From NCBI GenBank assembly GCA_036346225.1, contig JARFIW010001343.1:124001-188000 (forward strand): a stretch of DNA of 64,000 bases, given 5' to 3'. Within the stretch, counting starts at the first letter, position 1. Each line of letters begins with the position of its first letter. Shown here piece after piece: positions 1-9,478 of this stretch. Both the position numbers and the translations under genes were made by a program. The notes under the pieces were generated by a model. That model was not told the DNA's origin, did not search any database, and was given only the letters and a program-made list of their open reading frames with translations. The DNA is from Platerodrilus igneus. Its lineage: Eukaryota > Arthropoda > Insecta > Coleoptera > Lycidae.

Positions 1-65
1 TGTGCAAACTTTAAATAGTCTCGAAATGGAAGAAGGCATTAGTTCTACATACCTAAATTTGCTGT

Positions 66-1870
66 ATACGACACTAACCTCAAATATAAATTTCAATTTA
101 AAGAAGTTTCATACAATTGCATCAGAGATGTAATTGCAACTTGAAGAATACTAATTCTAGAGACCTTTATAATTTGAATAGCGCTTTTATAAAAGTTATA
201 ACAAATGTCATAGCTATATCGTTGACTAAGCTTATAAACTACTGCATTAGAAATTCTATCTTCCCAGAAGTATTGAATCATGCAAAGGTTGTTCCAGTTT
301 ACAAAAAAGGTTCCTCACCAATGACTGATAGTTATCAACTCATTTCAGTGTCACCTGTTAGTTTACAAACCGTTGGAACTGTTTTAAAAGTTCATCAAAT
401 GACTTTATTTCTGAAAGAACACCAACTTCTAACACTCCACCAATATGGTTTTTGAAAAAGTTTGTCAACTACTCGTGCAATTATTACTCTTGTTGATAAT
501 ATTTCACTGGCATTTGAGAAATGTGAATATTTATTAACCGATTTTATTGAGTTAAGCAAAGCTTTTGATTGTGCTGACCATGACATCTTGATAAAGAAAT
601 TGTATTCCTTAAATTGTAATAAAAGTTGTGTCATACTTATCAGATCATATTTAGGTCTCGATCAGTGTACTACAAAGATGAATTTTCTACATCAGTTAAG
701 GTCTCGACAGTTGTGTCTCAAGGTTCAATTTTGGGGGCTCTTCAGTTCTTATGTTTAATTAATGATTTACCCATGTGCATACACAATGCTAATTTGATTC
801 TGTATGCCGATGATATTACACTTTATCAGCAAGGTGAAAATTTTTATCAGCTTTTACAAAACAGTAGCACGTCCTTAACCTTGGCGCAAAACTTGTTTCA
901 TCATAATAAGCTTTGTTTAAACAGTGATAAGACGGAACAATTGGCTTTCTCACTGAAAACATGTAAATGTTGCTTCGAGCAATCTGTTAAATGTCTGGGA
1001 GTAACAATTGATGGAACTTTAAGTTGGGACGAACATTGTCACAGTCTAAGAAAAAAACTTTGCCATACATTATATTTCATTAATTCGCTAAAAAATTATT
1101 TATCACTAGACATCCTAAAAACACGTTACTTTGGTATGTTTCACTGTCATTTGTTTTATGCAATTAAAGTACACTTTATCAGCAAGATAAAAAATGTTCT
1201 CAGCTTTTACAAAACAGTAGCACGTTCTTAACTTTGGTGCAAAACTGGTTTCATCATAAGCTTTGTTTAAACAGCGATAAGACTGAACAATTGTTTTCTC
1301 ACTAAAAACATGTAAATCGTGCTTTGAGCAATCTTTTAAATTTTTGGGAGTAACAATTGATGGAACTTTAAGTTGGGACGATATTGTCACAGTCTTAGCA
1401 AAAAACTTTACCAAACATTATATTTCATTAGTTTATTTAAAAAATATTTATCACTAGACATCCTAAAAACACGCCACTTTGGTATGTTTCACTGTCATTT
1501 GTCTTATGCATTTGAAGTGTGAGCTCATTCCTTATCTAGTAAACGTATTTTTCACTTACAACCCTGTACAATATGTGCCATGCCATATAATTTTGCAAAA
1601 CTTAGTATTCTTACACTTTATATTAAATTTTTATTCGGAAAAATCTACTTAAGTATCAAAAGCACATAAACATATACAACTTTAACATGCATAGCAAGTC
1701 CAACCTGGTGCCTCCTTATCGTAGGCTGTTTTGAAGTAGATTTGGAACTAATTACTTTGGTTGCATAGTTTGCAATGTTTTGCATCCTAGTATAAAAGAA
1801 CTGCTTTTTGTACAATTCAAAGTTACAATAAAAACGTTCTTAATAGAGAATGCCTTCTATTTCGTTAAGG
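66..1870 (+). pseudogene. LINE reverse transcriptase, broken
   Basis: Translation in shifting frames shows reverse transcriptase fingers (VVPVYKKGS, about 285-315), the palm block with KAFD (about 555-570), the conserved turn resembling VSQGSILG (about 712-735), INDLP (about 757-775) and the catalytic YADD box (about 801-812). The thumb follows (CLGVTIDGTLSWDEH, about 990-1035). A C-terminal block with SNLVPPYRR-like residues occurs near 1698-1725. There are in-frame stops (for example after 455) and frameshifts between 600 and 760, so no functional protein is made. The catalytic aspartates survive in sequence only. This is an ordinary dead LINE copy. Confidence 0.8.
818..1520 (+). repeat. 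Tandem duplication of the RT palm/thumb segment
   Basis: A segment beginning ACACTTTATCAGCAAG at 818 recurs at 1171 and continues through the same landmarks: GCTTTTACAAAACAGTAGC, AAGCTTTGTTTAAACAG, TTGATGGAACTTTAAG and GGTATGTTTCACTGTCATTT. The two copies, about 353 and 350 bp, lie head to tail and differ by scattered substitutions and small deletions, so the duplication is not recent. It lies inside the LINE and duplicates coding sequence downstream of the YADD box. Confidence 0.8.
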
Positions 1871-2109
1871 AATATCTTAATAAGGCCTTAGATCTCCAAA
1901 AACCTCTTTTAAATTCTTAAAAGTGATACACGTAATGGTGTTATACTTATGTATACTTACATTTATATAATTATTGTTGCTGTGTTGCCTCTATTTATGC
2001 TTTATTTGTATTTATTACTTTATTGACTCATCCAACAAATTTAATTGCATTATGGAAATAAATATTTGATTGAATAACTTTTACAGATAAATTATTCAAT
2101 TGATTTGTT

Positions 2110-2520
2110 AAAAGTATTTGGTTTTTATTTAGAATTTTAAAATTGAGTTCATAAGCATTAGTCATTTCCTGTAACAGGGTCTTTTGTGAATTTAAGTAGT
2201 TTCTAATTTTCTATGAATACTTATTAATGCGACGAAATAAGAATTTATATGTTCTTCATCATCTGAGTCTAAAGTTTCGAATGGCCATTTAAATTTTTTC
2301 CCTACGCCGTTAATGAGTCTTCTCTTTGTTCCGAGACTTTATACGAGCTTTTTCAGGAAACGTTAGATTTACGTATGCTTAGAAATTTTAATTTTACATT
2401 GTTCAATTTGAACGGGAAAAGTGTTTTTATCTCTTCTATTTTCACTATTGCCATTACGTTCAAACTCATGAGAATGAGTTGGGTGATTGTTTCTTTTTCT
2501 GGAACACGACTTAGAAATTT
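2110..2520 (-). pseudogene. Gypsy-1 env, N-terminal part, broken
   Basis: On the minus strand around 2300-2340 one frame contains a dibasic block followed by a small hydrophobic, glycine-containing run (TKRR then LINGVG). This resembles the cleavage site and fusion-peptide start of insect errantivirus Env (Baculo_F-like) proteins. Upstream residues (LTFPEKA, about 2355-2375) match the equivalent Env segment of the second provirus in another frame, so a frameshift separates them. The rest of env is missing. It is a decayed membrane-fusion protein gene of an endogenous element. Confidence 0.55.
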
Positions 2521-2599
2521 TACAATATTTTTATGGTAAAGCTTTCTATTTGTTGAAATCTTTTTATCATCAATTAGAATGGGATCTTTTACTTTCTGA

Positions 2600-3330
2600 T
2601 AAGGATTTAATATATTTTGTGAAGCTTTTTTTCTTCACCTGGTATTAATCTTGTATAGGTTGGATTTATATTTAAGGTGTATTTCTATTTAGTTTATCTA
2701 GTTTACCTTGTTGTTTTTGTTGTATTTGGTTTGATACAGACTCATTTATAACGTTCAAATTTTCTATATAATCTTGCAAATATTGATTTAGTTAGGTATT
2801 TTCATCTATTTCAAATGGATTTTTATAATTTAATTTATTATATGACAATAAGACAATTCATTACTATTTCTATACTTTTGTGTGATTTGGTAGTGTTTAT
2901 TGAAAGAACAGTTTCAGTCGGGGTATAATGAAATATTTCTACTAGACTATTACTGTTTGGGTTGTAGAGTGTGCTATAAGGCATTTTCATTTTTGCATTC
3001 CGCATATTCCTCGAATTATTTCATTCTTTCATTCGCTTCCGTTGTCTGTAGTTATTTTGACTAGGTCCAAAATGATTAAGGAATCGTATGAGTTTGTTTA
3101 ATATTAATGATTTTATTGGGTATGCGTGTCCAAATTTAGAAAACCTATCAGTTATGGTTACGAAGTATTGTCAATGAATTTTGTACGTGTCTGCATAGAG
3201 GGGATTGAATGATTCATAGCCCATAGGGGTTGGTTTGAATATTAATTTGTTAAGATGTCTTTTGTATTTCGTTTCCTGGCATATTTCACAGGAACTCTTT
3301 TTGATAGTCAACATCCATAATGTCTTTGAG
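2600..3330 (-). pseudogene. Gypsy-1 integrase, broken
   Basis: The stretch aligns with the integrase of the second provirus (49600-50230). On the minus strand near 2890-2980 one reads YNPNSNSLVEIFH, matching YNPSGNSPIERFH of the other copy; the glutamate corresponds to the third residue of the DDE catalytic triad. The region is interrupted by stops and frameshifts. Toward 3240-3330 it continues into the part corresponding to the zinc-binding N terminus, which I cannot resolve residue by residue. Confidence 0.6.
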
Positions 3331-3699
3331 TATAGTATTAGTTATAAAAAGTGTAAATGAGTTGTTTTTTAAATATTCGTTTATTATTCTAATGAGTTTT
3401 AATTCAATTTTTCTTGTCTTAAAATTAAAGCAATATGTTTGTTTTGGAATGATGTTTTCTTTATTGAAATTAGTAATTACTTTCATGTCTTCATCACTGG
3501 ATATATGAACTTTTATTTTAGTCTTGTCAAATATTTTCGTTCTTTCTATAGGATATTTGTTATCCTTTGCTGAAGCAACTATTATTTAATTTTTGTACAT
3601 ACTTAAAGATTTTTCCATGTAGGGTATTTCAATGATGAGATTCTCATGGTCACTATATATTGTATTGTCATCACAGTCTGGCAGAGTAAATTTTGAAAA

Positions 3700-4917
3700 T
3701 TCATACTCGTTAGAAGTGATTTGAGTCTTGCACATTTGGTTGATTTACATTGAATTCCTCAAGTAGGTTTTCTATGTCCTGATCTGTAACATCATTGAGG
3801 TGTGGAGGATTTGCATAAGTGGAAATGTTATTGTTCAATTTAACTGTTAAGGGGTTAATTTCAACTCTAGAGAGAGCATCTGCATTCGTATTCAATCTAC
3901 TTTTTTTATATTAATTCTTAATCAAATTCTTCGAGTTTCAATCTCCAGCTAACTAGTTTAGAGTGGGGTTGCTTAAAGGAAAATAGCCATTGTAAAGGTT
4001 TGTTATCAACATTATGTTAAATTTTAGTCCATGTAGGTAAGGTCTGAAATATTTCATAGCCCAAACAATTGACAGTATTTTTTTTCTATTGTACTGTAAT
4101 TGCATTTAACGAGGTTGTGTTTGCAATGCATAAGCTACTGGAAGATCGTTTTCTATTATTCCTTGTAACAATACTACTCATATGGCAAAGTTCAAAGCAT
4201 CTGTCGTTAGGTTAAAAGGTTTTGAAAAATCAGGGTGTTGGAGGATTCTTTTGCACATGTTGAATATTCTTGATAGTTGTGTTTCACATTTTTCTTCAAA
4301 TGTTACATCATCGGTTTGGTTAATTTAGCCAAATTTTTTATAAATTTCCTATAATAACTAATTAATCTTAGGAATGATTTAATTTGCTTATCCGTCTATG
4401 GCATTGGAAAGTTTTTATATCGTTTACTTCTTTTGGGTTCGATCAAATGCCTTCAGGTGTGATTATATGCCATGAAAGTTCTACCTGTTTGCACAGAAAA
4501 TCTGATTTGTCCAATTGAATTTTTAGTCTTGCGTCTTTGAGTTTATCAAAAACTTGTGTTAAGTTGCTGATGTGTTCTAGTAGCGAGGTTAAATAAAGAA
4601 TTATATCGTTCATGAAAACCAAACAAATTTTATTTACTATATCTCGTAACATGTTGTCCATGACTCTTTGGAAAGTTTCTGGAGCACCTTTTCATCTAAA
4701 AGGTAGTCTTAAATACCTGTACTGTTCATTTTCAATTTTAAAGACGGTTCTTGAAATTGAATTTGGATGTAATTGAATTTGAAAAAATGCGTGTCTTAAG
4801 TCAATTGCTGAGTAATACTGCACTCTGTCTAAACAGTCAAGAATGTTGGATGTTTGGTAAGGAATATGTTGTTTATAATCTTCTAGTTGAGTTTTCTGTA
4901 GTCCGTAACTACGAATG
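3700..4917 (-). pseudogene. Gypsy-1 reverse transcriptase and RNase H, broken
   Basis: On the minus strand the fragment at 4952-4692 contains the palm block (IDLRHAFFQIQLHP) and LRLPF. The fragment at 4661-4443 contains the active-site box as FMND instead of YMDD, so a catalytic aspartate is replaced, followed by KIQLDKSDF and ITPEGI. The tail at 3895-3710 contains NADALSRVE, the conserved end of Gypsy RNase H. Stops and frameshifts separate the parts. Upstream sequence is lost at the junction with the Penelope fragment near 4918. Confidence 0.8.
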
Positions 4918-4918
4918 T

Positions 4919-5668
4919 AAAATTTCAACAGACTGGTACCGAAAAGATACATGGAGTGGTAGATATTTAAATTTTAATTCAAATGTGCCAAAACAATATA
5001 AAATAAATGTTGTGAAAAATCTAACTGATAGAGCAATAAAGTTAACACATAATAAGCACAGGAAGAAAAACATAAAACTCATTAAAACTACGCTTAAAAG
5101 TAACGATTATCCTGAATCTTTTTATAAACCTATTATTAGAGAAAAAATCCACAAAATCTATAATAACGGTACTAATAATAAACACCAAGTAATAGAACAC
5201 AAGATAGGAATCACGTATAGTCCTGGACTTTCTGAAAAAATAAAAAATTGCCTACATAAATACAACATTAAAATTGTACACAAACCTAACAATTTATTAA
5301 GTTATATATTTACCAAGCTTCAGCCACCAATAGAACATAAAAATAAGACGCACACAATATATAAAATTAATTGCACTGAATGCCCCGGAGTATACATTGG
5401 CAATACAAAACAATATATCCACAAGCGAATTTATGAACACAAATACACCATAAAAACGAACAATAAGAAAAGCACTACGCTTGGAACACACGCAATAGAA
5501 AAATTCCACCAATTTGATTTTAATAATGTTAGTATTTTAGGAACAGAACAGAATGATAATAAAAGAAACATAGTAGAAACTTTACACATACACAAACACA
5601 CAAATGCCATCAATTCAAAAACCGACCAAGACGACTTTATTAATATTTACTACAACCTAATTGCTTGA
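4919..5668 (+). pseudogene. Penelope RT C terminus plus GIY-YIG endonuclease
   Basis: The open frame from 4751 to 5668 (305 codons) is a chimera. Its first roughly 56 codons are antisense Gypsy RT sequence, and only the part from about 4919 is Penelope. There, TDWYRK and SGRYLNF (about 4930-4975) mark the end of the RT region. From about 5350 a YKINCTECPGVYIGNT block gives the GIY-YIG nuclease core with the cysteine pair typical of Penelope elements. RIYEHK, THAIEKFH (about 5485-5510) and a conserved glutamate in VETLHIHK follow. In Penelope elements this enzyme cuts the target DNA for insertion. The domain is uninterrupted, but the polymerase is missing. Confidence 0.8.
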
Positions 5669-5926
5669 ATATTTAATTATCACAGTTAATGCTAGAATGA
5701 TTGTAAATATTTATGTTATATGTGTGAATATTGGTTATCTAACCTTCATGGTTACTCCCACTTTTTACACTGTGATCACACTTATTATACTAGTTTCATG
5801 CTATCTATTTGTATGTATGTATACCATCGAACAATTTATGATCATACTCATCTCAGAAAAGTTTTGGTTTGTATAAATATTTTATTAGTATTTTTAATTA
5901 ACTTAACTTTACATTACAGTCAATTG

Positions 5927-5961
5927 TAATTGAAAATGGTCGCTGACCGAAACGCGTCTTA
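5927..5961 (+). ncRNA. Degenerate hammerhead-ribozyme-like motif of the Penelope element
   Basis: Downstream of the endonuclease ORF the sequence folds as a minimal type I hammerhead. It has a 3-bp stem I (TAA at 5927-5929 with TTA at 5959-5961) and a core resembling CUGANGA but read as TTGAAAA (5930-5936). Stem II is a perfect GGTC/GACC with a GCT loop (5938-5948). The GAAA box follows (5949-5952), then the self-complementary ACGCGT stem III and a C at the expected cleavage position (5952-5958). Penelope-like elements are known to carry such ribozymes. Two core positions are changed, so activity is doubtful. Confidence 0.55.
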
Positions 5962-6127
5962 AAAAAAAGAAAAAAAGCTGATGTAATTTATTCCATATTT
6001 ATGAACTATTTTATTATACTGACTAAAAAGATACTATACATATAAATTACATATTATTTTGATGACCAAAATCCAGGAAATGCTGATTACTATTATACTA
6101 CAGATGGTCAAGAAATTATCAACAATT

Positions 6128-6177
<50 letters not shown>
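6128..6177. repeat. (TA)n microsatellite
   Basis: About 50 bases of nearly perfect alternating TA with a single G interruption (at 6145). Confidence 0.95.
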
Positions 6178-6180
<3 letters not shown>

Positions 6181-6184
6181 CTGA

Positions 6185-6415
6185 AGTATCTGTCTCTAAA
6201 AGCCCCACGATTTGGGCGTCCTGATATTGCGAGGTTTGTCTGGTACTAAAGCCCCACGTTTGGGTTCGACATAAATCTACGAATCTACTGTGTACCTAAA
6301 CTCTAATTATTCGAACCCCACTTTTGGGTGTCCATAAATGCTCTGAATTTACCTCTAAAAAAGTCCCACAATTTGGATCGACATTAATTCCCTGAAATCA
6401 CCATTGCTAAATTAT
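6185..6415. repeat. Four degenerate units with a tRNA-Lys 3'-end-like motif
   Basis: Four related blocks occur at about 6201, 6250, 6315 and 6362: AGCCCCACGATTTGGGCGTC, AGCCCCACGTTTGGGTTCGA, AACCCCACTTTTGGGTGTCC and AGTCCCACAATTTGGATCGA. In three of the four an ATAAAT/ATTAAT and GAATTT-like stretch follows. Spacing is about 48-65 bp. The motif resembles the 3' end of tRNA-Lys, whose complement serves as primer-binding site in some Gypsy elements. If so, a minus-strand element would have started to the right of this point. No LTR could be defined. Confidence 0.55.
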
Positions 6416-8565
6416 GCCACGGCTGCTCTTCTTCAGTCTGAAAAATAAAACTAACTACTCTACTAAAAAAAATAAACGCCGCTACGGTAACACACCTAGA
6501 TTTATTTATAGATTCATAAAGCATCAAACATCTTCACATATTAATTAATTTACATACATTTCCCGTCTGAAAATAAAACATTTCCAACTCACATATTCCC
6601 TAGGTTAATTATTACTCAAATAAAGTAATAGGGCTTTACCATCAACCTTACGTTACCTCTGGATTAATACGAGCTCATAGTAATTTATAACCACTCGTGC
6701 AAATTTCTGCACAATAAATTGCCAAAAAGTCCCTCTTACCTTGTACATAAGTAAGTATGTTAAATATTAAAATTTTATACACATAATTTCCCACATAAAT
6801 AAAGTAATAAATTAATATATCAAGAGAGTACAATTAATAATTCATAAAAATATTATCCGTTTAGTTCATTGTCAAAATACCAAAAAATCATCACGTCATT
6901 ACACCAGTTATGTACAAAACAATTTAAAACAACATCTGATACCTAGATTTCATCGCCAGCCATGGATCTGCTATCTCCATCAACAACAACCGCCTTTCAT
7001 CAATGACTGCGCATTTAGGAACGTCTCAAATCTGGATTGGACCAGCCGCAACTGCACACCGCTTTTGTTTTTTCCAATCAACAAGTATGACGGTACATCC
7101 AAACTCTCCCAGTTCTGCTACTGATCCCGTTTATCTTTGCTACGTAACCAAAATCAGTCCGCTACGGACTTCAACTTCATTTTAAGAGCAAGATTCTCAC
7201 TCCATGCAACTACATAATTTCAAGCAGTCTGTACTTACTTGATCATTATTAACATTTATAAATTGCTTTACTGTTAGCTTGTTGCTACCTAATACCAACT
7301 TGTATTGAAACTTTATTATGAAGTTGATTTTTAGCTGTAAGCTAATCCACCACAAAGAACATAAAATGTAAGAGAGCCCCACTATCAACTCCCGGTGCTT
7401 AAATATACTTTTGTGCCCCCCCCCTTAAAACGCGCCAAACACTATCAACTGTCTTCAAATTCCGTGAAAATTTGTACACAAACATCAACTGCCATCGAAA
7501 TCTAAGAAATTCTACGTTTATGTTCAACCGTCTTGGTATTCTCTGAGAACTAATCCCTACTATCACAAGTTATCGTTAAACACGCCTCAACTGTTCTCTC
7601 TATCTGCCTCTAACATAAGCACTCAAACTCCTATCTCTCACTTCGTCTAACCACCAATTGGTTTTCCTTCCACTACCCTGCTTGAACCTCAATCTTAACG
7701 AATCTCACAATCAGTTTCTCTTTCTTTCACTCATATTACCTAAAACAATCCCTTTTTATCTTTCTTAAACTACTTGTATTTCTATCCTTCACTTTCCATA
7801 TTCCATCTTATTCTTGCTTTCCCTCATGTTAAACAAACACTTAATACCCGATATCTCTATCTTCCTTCTATCTATACAATAAACGTAATAATCCCTCTTT
7901 GTTCCGTGTTGACACCTGTATTGTGGCCGTTTAACCATTACCCATTCCACTCATACAATAGATTCCTGTTAATTAGAAGCACCTGCCACCTTTCAGAGAA
8001 TTGCATTGTTATTTGTGTTTTATCTTTAACGCTCCTCATTAAAATTGTTAGAAAACTTTCAACGGTCTCATTCGTTTTACTAGGAAACTGTTTCTTTCCA
8101 CAACATTTTTAACAAACAATGTAACTGCCATTTATAATGAAGCTAAAATCTCTTGACTATTTACATTTAAATGCTACTATTTAATAAATAATAGATAGTT
8201 TATGGTACACTATTCTTCCTTCCTATGACCCCCTCCTCAAGCTAATTATAAAATCGACAATGTTAAAGCCTTTTACAGATTCTCTGTACATTTATTAACT
8301 ACGATTTAAATACATATCCTATTTACAATCTGACCTTTGAAGTGCTATATTACCAATGCTATACTTCTCGGACGTTTACATTAACACGAATTATGCGAAA
8401 ATAACTTTTATTTTACTGAAACTTTTCAGAAAAATTATTAAATTTTACCATAAATTGAAAAGCGTTTCTAATCATAGATGCTTGTTTCTACATACTGGAT
8501 CACTATCTAAATATATCAAATGATTTAATAACACCGTTTAACATTCAAAAACCACAGTAGTATAT

Positions 8566-8570
<5 letters not shown>
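6416..8570. other. Unassigned AT-rich sequence
   Basis: I see no convincing coding region. Open frames here (for example 7774-8112 on the plus strand) are pyrimidine-rich translations without motifs. Between 7378 and 7600 a short TCAACTG-like word recurs (7385, 7445, 7487, 7528, 7584) at 41-62 bp spacing next to GAGAGCCCCACTATCAACTC, again suggesting LTR-element leader remains. A run of ten C residues lies at about 7415-7424. Confidence 0.4.
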
Positions 8571-8596
<26 letters not shown>

Positions 8597-8630
8597 AGGG
8601 TGGCATTAGGTTTATGTCATTATATTGAGG
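8568..8630. repeat. (AT)n microsatellite followed by ACAGGGTG terminus-like sequence
   Basis: About 26 bases of AT alternation (8570-8595) lead directly into ACAGGGTGGCATTAGG. ACAGGGTG-type ends next to TA repeats recur at ends of insect DNA transposons and related repeats. I could not find a matching inverted end downstream, so the element is not delimited. Confidence 0.35.
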
Positions 8631-9467
8631 AGGCGATAGAGATTGATTGGCTAAACTAAAAACCTATAAGGCATTTTACTCTTGGATCGATTTTTACATA
8701 CCCGACCTATGTCAACGTAAGTAAACGTTTTGAGAATGCTGTTTTGTTACATGTTTTTAAGAAATAACTAACCTATGCCAGTGCTATCGTGAATCATATC
8801 ACGCACTTGAATTGATTTCACACTTGTTCCAAATGACAACCGCCTTTACACAATTTACTAAACTACATATCTTTAATTACCTAAAACCAATTATAATTAC
8901 AGTAAGTCACAACTTAAGTGTATTATCAAAGCAGGTAATGGAACTGCATCGTTCATTGAAAAATTACAATCAAGTTAAAGCTTGCTGAAATGTTACAACA
9001 TCAAGACTACCGGGTCAGAAACCTAATACAGTCGACCAACTTAGCATAATGAAATTTTATTCTTTGTCACTAATTATTTCTTAACCATTACAACAATCAA
9101 AAATCAACCGTCACACGTTACGATGTGATATAGTAGTCTCTTATTGTGTAATATAAATACATTCAGAGTGAATTTTTAGCGTGGCAACGGTCGATAACTA
9201 CGTTATTATAAAAGCTATGTAAACCAAATTTGGAACCAAAATAGGGACGCCTAAGGTGAACATATTAAAAATATTTGGAGATATACAAGGTGTTTTATAA
9301 TTCCAGAATGAATCAAACTATTTGTGTGTCTGTGTGTATGTGCGTGTGCGTGTGTGTGCGTGTGCGTGAGCATGTGTGTTTGTATGTGTGATTGTGTATG
9401 TGTTATTAAAAATACCTTAGGCACTTTGGAGAATACAGTACAAAACTAATCTTATTTAATAAACAAT
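8631..9467. other. Unassigned AT-rich sequence with GT-rich simple repeat
   Basis: No coding region is recognisable. A GT/GC alternating simple repeat (mostly TGTGTGCG-type) occupies about 9322-9403, a potential Z-DNA-forming tract. The last bases, TAACTACAACT at 9468-9478, are the left target duplication of RTE-1. Confidence 0.6.
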
Positions 9468-9478
9468 TAACTACAACT

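Larger units (their letters stand above)
1..2078 (+). mobile_element. 5'-truncated CR1/Jockey-like non-LTR retrotransposon (LINE)
   Basis: The stretch encodes a decayed reverse transcriptase followed by a LINE 3' end. The 5' end lies outside the window, so the endonuclease domain is not seen. After the last coding similarity (about 1870) comes a non-coding tail ending near 2078 in AATAAATATTTGATTGAAT, the kind of short 3' tail common in CR1/Jockey-group LINEs of insects. Immediately downstream the sequence switches to the env end of a minus-strand Gypsy element, so this LINE either inserted into that element or was joined to it. Assignment between the CR1, Jockey and Daphne clades is not resolved by eye. 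Confidence 0.75.
2080..4917 (-). mobile_element. Errantivirus-like Gypsy element, pol-env relic (Gypsy-1)
   Basis: Read on the minus strand from 4917 down to 2080 the order is reverse transcriptase, RNase H, integrase, env. It parallels, block by block, the better preserved provirus at 47761-59244 (for example 2500-2850 against 49400-49720). It is cut at the pol side by the Penelope fragment at about 4918 and at the env side by the LINE end at about 2078. LTRs, gag and protease were not identified. Amino-acid similarity to the second copy is high in the RT region, so both belong to one lineage, but this copy is more decayed. Confidence 0.8.
4918..5975 (+). mobile_element. Penelope-like element, 5'-truncated
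   Basis: The sequence encodes the end of a Penelope-like reverse transcriptase and a complete-looking GIY-YIG endonuclease domain, followed by about 270 bp of AT-rich 3' sequence, a hammerhead-like motif and an A-rich run at 5960-5978. The left junction at about 4918 is where similarity to the Gypsy RT stops; the right boundary is less certain. No second copy or terminal repeat was found in the window. Confidence 0.75.

Noticed and set aside
7774..8112. 112-codon hydrophobic plus-strand frame as a membrane protein gene
   Set aside because: Pyrimidine-rich composition alone yields Phe/Leu/Ser/Pro codons; no start context, motif or splice structure supports a gene.
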